Part shown: positions 61,038-64,000 of the stretch, piece after piece
How positions within the stretch are numbered: position 1 is the stretch's first letter
Layout of the letters: the number at the start of each line of letters is the position of its first letter
Assembly (NCBI GenBank): GCA_016201205.1
Contig: JACQDF010000158.1
Location: 1-64,000, forward strand
Source: Acidobacteriota bacterium
GTDB taxonomy: Bacteria > Acidobacteriota > Terriglobia > Bryobacterales > Bryobacteraceae
Length of the DNA stretch: 64,000 bases
Reading direction: 5' to 3'
Translations under genes and position numbers: made by a program
The notes under the pieces: generated by a model
Seen by the model: only the letters and a program-made list of their open reading frames with translations
What the model was told of the DNA's origin: nothing
The model's database searches: none

Positions 61038-61988
61038 TCAGTCTCCCTCCGGCGCTATCTTTATTCCGCTCTTCAGATCGAGACGGCCCACGAAGCGTTC
61101 AACTTTTTCCTGCGGAATCAGCTTTGAAAACAGAAGCCATGCGTCCTCTGCAAGAAAAGACTCCTTCCCTTCGGGAAGCGACGGAATGCGCCGGGCCTCC
61201 GCGATCTCCAACTGATGGTCCGTGAGGAGCACACTCACAGCGTCGATGTGAAGTGTGGAAGCCAGATCCGGCGCTTCTTCATTCAGGAAAGCTCTGGCTT
61301 GAGCGGCGGCGTCCTCCGCCTCTTCCCGCGAGGCTTCGCTTGGGAACCTCGCCAGCACGGGAAAGATCTCGACGGGCGCCGCGCCCGGTGGGCGGTGTGA
61401 CGCCTGAATTGCGCGTAGAACCCTGCGCGCTCCTTCCAGACTTTCCCGATTGCTCAGGAAGAAGCATACAACTTTATCGGCAAGAACCGCCGTGGCTGCG
61501 CTGCCGGTCTCGGTAACGCCGGTTCGCGAGTCGATCAGAAGGAAGTCCGGCTGGAATTCTGATTCAATCCTCTGTTTCAGTTCCAGAAAGAACGGGATGC
61601 CCGGCGCCGCGTCGCTGTAAAAGAAGTCATGCCAGTTGATCCGGGCAAGCTGGCGCCAGTAGTCAGCGCTTTGAACATTGCCCGCCGGCATCAACCAGAT
61701 CGGACCATCGTCTTTTCCTCCGGGCACGTCAACCTTGCAAGCGGAGAGAGATTCGGGAAACGCCGTGGCAGAGAGAAAACCGTGGATGCACTCGACAACG
61801 CCGGGCGGCGTTGGCGTCTCCTCACCATCCCTGGCAAGTGAGAACTTGTAATGGAGGCCAGGAGCTTCCAGATCCAGGTCAACGGCAAAGACGCGTTGCC
61901 CGAGGCGCGAAAGCAAACGCGCCATGTTGGCAAGCAGCAGGGTTCTGCCCACCCCACCTTTGTAGGAATAAAACGTGATCGTCGTCAC
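61038..61988 (-). CDS. MinD/ParA-like ATPase with deviant Walker A (KGGVGRT)
   Basis: A protein of 316 residues from GTG 61988. The deviant Walker A is YSYKGGVGRTLLLANMARLL (about 8-27), followed by FAVDLDLEAPGLHY (A' motif Asp) and DFLLIDSRTGVTETG (Walker B, about 150-164). KGGVGR-type ATPases are a distinct ParA-like branch that often sits in multigene signalling or conflict-related operons rather than with parB. Here it is the last gene of a compact operon with three unrecognised proteins. It would dimerise on ATP and act as a switch; target unknown. No parB or centromere-like repeats are near. Confidence 0.8.
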   Translation of the reverse strand: MTTITFYSYKGGVGRTLLLANMARLLSRLGQRVFAVDLDLEAPGLHYKFSLARDGEETPTPPGVVECIHGFLSATAFPESLSACKVDVPGGKDDGPIWLMPAGNVQSADYWRQLARINWHDFFYSDAAPGIPFFLELKQRIESEFQPDFLLIDSRTGVTETGSAATAVLADKVVCFFLSNRESLEGARRVLRAIQASHRPPGAAPVEIFPVLARFPSEASREEAEDAAAQARAFLNEEAPDLASTLHIDAVSVLLTDHQLEIAEARRIPSLPEGKESFLAEDAWLLFSKLIPQEKVERFVGRLDLKSGIKIAPEGD

Positions 61989-61996
61989 GAGAACGC

Positions 61997-62596
61997 CTAC
62001 GCACAGACTTGCAGGATCTGATGCTGTTGCTCAATGGTGCGGGAGTAGGCTCGCAGCTCTTCCGCCCCGAGCTTCCTCACAGCGTTTGGGAATCGCTCCT
62101 CCCAGTCAGCGGCAAGCAGGTCACCGGTAGTATCGTCCTCGCATTTCGCGAGAAGCTCGACACACCGGGTATACAGCTCGGAGTTCTTTACCTTCTCAGA
62201 AGCAAGGAACACCCCTATCGCCTTGCGGACTGCCTTTCGCTTCCCTTCTTGCTCCAGCAACTGGCTCAGGTTGTCCAGTTGCGCCTCGAGGATCCGGACA
62301 GAGGCATGTTGAATCAGCGTCTCCAGCACCTCATTGGCAGGCAGAGGAGGGCGGGATTGCCAGGACGCACTCATCTGTTGGCGCAGATGGTCCACGACTT
62401 GTTTCCACTCATCGAACTCTAAGGCGGATACTGAAAAGCCATGACGCGCCACACCTTCTTGCAGAATCCTCTCCGAAACCACAGACCACGCCCCGTCGCG
62501 GTACGGCGGCCGTATCAAGAGCAGCCTGCCATTGCTACGGACAAAAGCCCACCCGTCGTCCGGAGCCACCGCAACGAGTTTCAGCGCATCAGGCAT
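61997..62596 (-). CDS. unrecognised protein of the KGGVGRT operon
   Basis: A protein of 199 residues. The N-terminal part (about 1-70) is beta-rich: VAPDDGWAFVRSNGRLLLIR and then WSVVSERILQEGVARHGF. The C-terminal part (about 75-199) is all-helical, with ILEAQLDNLSQLLEQEGKRK and YTRCVELLAKCEDD. It has no signal, membrane segment or known motif. It overlaps the preceding small gene by eight bases and is followed by the ATPase gene after eight bases, so the products are made together and may form a complex. Confidence 0.65.
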   Translation of the reverse strand: MPDALKLVAVAPDDGWAFVRSNGRLLLIRPPYRDGAWSVVSERILQEGVARHGFSVSALEFDEWKQVVDHLRQQMSASWQSRPPLPANEVLETLIQHASVRILEAQLDNLSQLLEQEGKRKAVRKAIGVFLASEKVKNSELYTRCVELLAKCEDDTTGDLLAADWEERFPNAVRKLGAEELRAYSRTIEQQHQILQVCA

Positions 62597-62738
62597 CTAT
62601 CAAAGAAATACCACGATTCTTGAGAAGGCGGAAGAGCAGCACGAAGCCATCCGCGACCGCCCGCTCGTCAACAGAGAGGGGGGCGTCGAAGCTCTCAAAG
62701 GCCAGCTTCCACACACGGTCATAGTCAGAGCGGTTCAT
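62589..62738 (-). CDS. very small protein of the KGGVGRT operon
   Basis: A protein of 49 residues, MNRSDYDRVWKLAFESFDAP and then a helix ADGFVLLFRLLKNRG. ATG 62738 is chosen because a perfect GAGGAGG lies five bases upstream; a longer GTG start at 62792 would overlap the previous gene. The stop overlaps the next start by eight bases. It is amphipathic-helical and may be a linker or regulatory subunit. No family is known. Confidence 0.6.
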   Translation of the reverse strand: MNRSDYDRVWKLAFESFDAPLSVDERAVADGFVLLFRLLKNRGISLIDA

Positions 62739-62782
62739 CCGGACCTCCTCAAGATGGACGGGGTTGAGGTCACCGACAAAGA

Positions 62783-63271
62783 TCACTTCCACGTATTCGT
62801 CTTGGCGTAGCCGCGAAGCGTGTCCATGCGGAGGTAGGCCACTTCGCGTCTACCCTCGAAGAATTGGTTCCGGAAGACGAGGCAGTAGTCACCGTATGTG
62901 GTCGCGCCGGGACCACCAATGGTCAACGCGCCGTAATGGAAGAGCCTGGCTTGATCGAAGTAGCCATCAAAGACCATGCGACGTTCGTAATATCCCCGCA
63001 ATCCGGCCCTAAGAATCTCCTCTTCTGATTGTGTTGACATCGTCAAGCGGAAGGCGGCCCAATCATAGATGTTTTGGTGCTCTTCAAGCGTCAGGAACGA
63101 TATGGCCGCGAGCACACGCATATTGAGGGAAACAGCGCCATCACGGTTCACCCTATCGGCAAAGCGCTCGATCAGGCCCAGCCGGGTGGGATCGGCCCGG
63201 CGGCAAACCGCTCCGTAGCCCAAATCCAAAGCGGTGGCATTCTCCACCGCCATCCGAAAGAGATCCGGCAT
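62783..63271 (-). CDS. unrecognised first protein of the KGGVGRT operon
   Basis: A protein of 162 residues. The first 70 residues are helical (NMRVLAAISFLTLEEHQNIY). The second half is beta-rich with FDGYFDQARLFHYGALTIGG and TYGDYCLVFRNQFFEGRREV. The tyrosine/glycine pattern around HYGAL and TYGDY recalls some nucleotide- or NAD-using effector folds, but no catalytic residues can be named and this is a weak impression. ATG 63271 is preferred to a TTG at 63322. It is the first gene, followed by the 49-residue gene after 44 bases. Confidence 0.6.
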   Translation of the reverse strand: MPDLFRMAVENATALDLGYGAVCRRADPTRLGLIERFADRVNRDGAVSLNMRVLAAISFLTLEEHQNIYDWAAFRLTMSTQSEEEILRAGLRGYYERRMVFDGYFDQARLFHYGALTIGGPGATTYGDYCLVFRNQFFEGRREVAYLRMDTLRGYAKTNTWK

Positions 63272-63471
63272 GGTCTTCGGGCAGAGTTTACCACGGCTGC
63301 CGGCAGACACTGCAAGAATCAACTCTTTCAGCCGCCTGCTTGCGTTTTGCTTTCACCCCATTTAGTATGAAAGTTCGAGGTCGTGAGCCGCAGTCTCTCC
63401 CCAGGCGGCTCCGGGATGCTGGCGGAAGCGGCAGTCCGCTGCCGTCAGGCGCAAGGAAGGAGTCTTCCCGA

Positions 63472-64000
63472 ATGTGGTCCCGTCGCAAAGAGGAAGAATA
63501 CACACCGCGACAAACGAATGTGCCGCCGGCGCAGCCGGATCTGATGAAGGAGGGAATCCCGATGTCCAGCATGCCAGCCCGGACTTTGGAGGACAGCCAT
63601 CGCTCGGCGTCCCAGGCTTCGATCGGTAAGTCTGTGATGATCAAAGGGCAGATCATCAGCCGTGAAGACCTCTACCTGGATGGCGAGCTGGAGGGCACCG
63701 TCGAGTTGCAGGAACATCGGCTCACCATCGGCCCCAACGGGCGGGTGCAGGCCAACATCAAGGCTCGGGAGATCGTGGTCATCGGCACCATTCACGGCAA
63801 CGTCTAGGCCAGTGACAAGATCGAGATCAAGAAGGAAGCCAAGCTGATTGGCGACATCCGGACGGCGCGCATTGTGATCGAGGATGGCGCTTACTTCAAG
63901 GGGAGCATTGACATCGTCAAGCAGGACGTGGGCAAAGCCCAGCCGGCAGCCCCGCGCCCGCAGCCGCAACCGGCGGCCGCCTCGGCCACGGCCGTCTCCG
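63472..64000 (+). pseudogene. bactofilin (polymer-forming cytoskeletal protein) with premature TAG, runs off window
   Basis: From ATG 63472 (AAGGAG upstream) the frame encodes a basic, flexible N-terminus and then a bactofilin beta-helix: IGKSVMIKGQIISREDLYLD, GELEGTVELQEHRLTIGPNG and AREIVVIGTIHGNV. A TAG stop at 63805-63807 interrupts it where bactofilins usually have Glu (GNV-E-A). The same frame continues without further stops as ASDKIEIKKEAKLIGDIRTA, RIVIEDGAYFKGSIDIVK and a Pro/Ala-rich tail to the window end. A single GAG-to-TAG change explains it. Bactofilins form filaments for cell shape; the truncated product would lack the second half of the helix. Confidence 0.8.

Noticed and set aside
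61038-61988. Chromosome or plasmid partition ParA
   Set aside because: There is no parB neighbour or parS-like repeat, and the Walker A is the KGGVGRT variant.
1-64000. CRISPR arrays, rRNA and tRNA genes
   Set aside because: The only tandem repeat seen is the 76-bp duplication; no regularly spaced repeats and no cloverleaf-like intergenic sequence were found by eye. A tRNAscan-SE or Infernal run would be decisive.

Overview
The window looks like a chromosomal segment of an acidobacterium of the Solibacteres/Bryobacterales type. This is inferred from gene content, not from a marker gene: a planctomycete-type cytochrome/DUF1549/DUF1553 gene paired with DUF1501, Oar-like TonB-dependent receptors with a carboxypeptidase-like N-terminal domain, an ADOP-type (acidobacterial duplicated orphan permease) ABC permease, twin-arginine Gfo/Idh/MocA and sulfatase proteins, a bactofilin, a complete-looking set of lipid A/Kdo genes (Gram-negative envelope) and high G+C. 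No rRNA, tRNA or CRISPR array was seen, and no stretch longer than about 300 bases lacks a gene or gene remnant.

Layout. 1-9.5 kb: a HigA-like antitoxin with a degraded toxin, small conserved genes, a MaoC/NADPH-oxidoreductase pair, the secreted DUF1553/DUF1501 pair, a VapBC pair and an orphan Phd antitoxin. 9.5-15.6 kb: envelope and replication housekeeping (a CDP-alcohol phosphatidyltransferase joined in frame to a nitrilase-like hydrolase, lpxC, polA, a lipoprotein cyclophilin). 15.6-19.7 kb: a defence island in which a NACHT NTPase converges on, and overlaps, a Septu-like pair (PtuA ATPase, PtuB HNH nuclease). 19.8-22.8 kb: a double cupin and a zinc-finger/TPR pair. 22.8-28.9 kb: a decayed zone with a multicopy-type gene frameshifted by a 76-bp tandem duplication, a 5'-truncated TonB receptor and a shattered ABC permease. 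28.9-35.9 kb: amidase, DinB, PAP2, DUF3604 and Gfo genes, with short recent-looking sequence copies shuffled between the amidase, TPR and PAP2 genes. 36.0-37.3 kb: two pseudogenes lying between direct copies of a palindromic dispersed repeat. 37.3-47.8 kb: HpcH aldolase, a glucuronidase-like glycosidase, a full-length Oar receptor, DUF4126, a putative ADP-ribosyltransferase pair, a sulfatase and a secreted hydroxyacid dehydrogenase. 47.9-49.5 kb: uppS-cdsA.

49.5-55.5 kb is a coherent metabolic unit: a FadR-type regulator with a perfect palindromic operator, divergent from an operon for corrinoid-dependent methyl transfer (UroD/MtaA-type methyltransferase, corrinoid protein, ferredoxin-ASKHA reductive activator, methyltetrahydrofolate methyltransferase). 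By domain order it resembles anaerobic O-demethylase systems of the MtvBCA type. 56.1-58.5 kb encodes a KdtA-LpxK fusion covering two consecutive steps of Kdo-lipid A synthesis.

The best candidate for something undescribed is 61.0-63.3 kb, a compact minus-strand operon of three unrecognised proteins ending in a MinD/ParA-like ATPase with the deviant Walker A sequence KGGVGRT. A bactofilin gene interrupted by one in-frame TAG closes the window.
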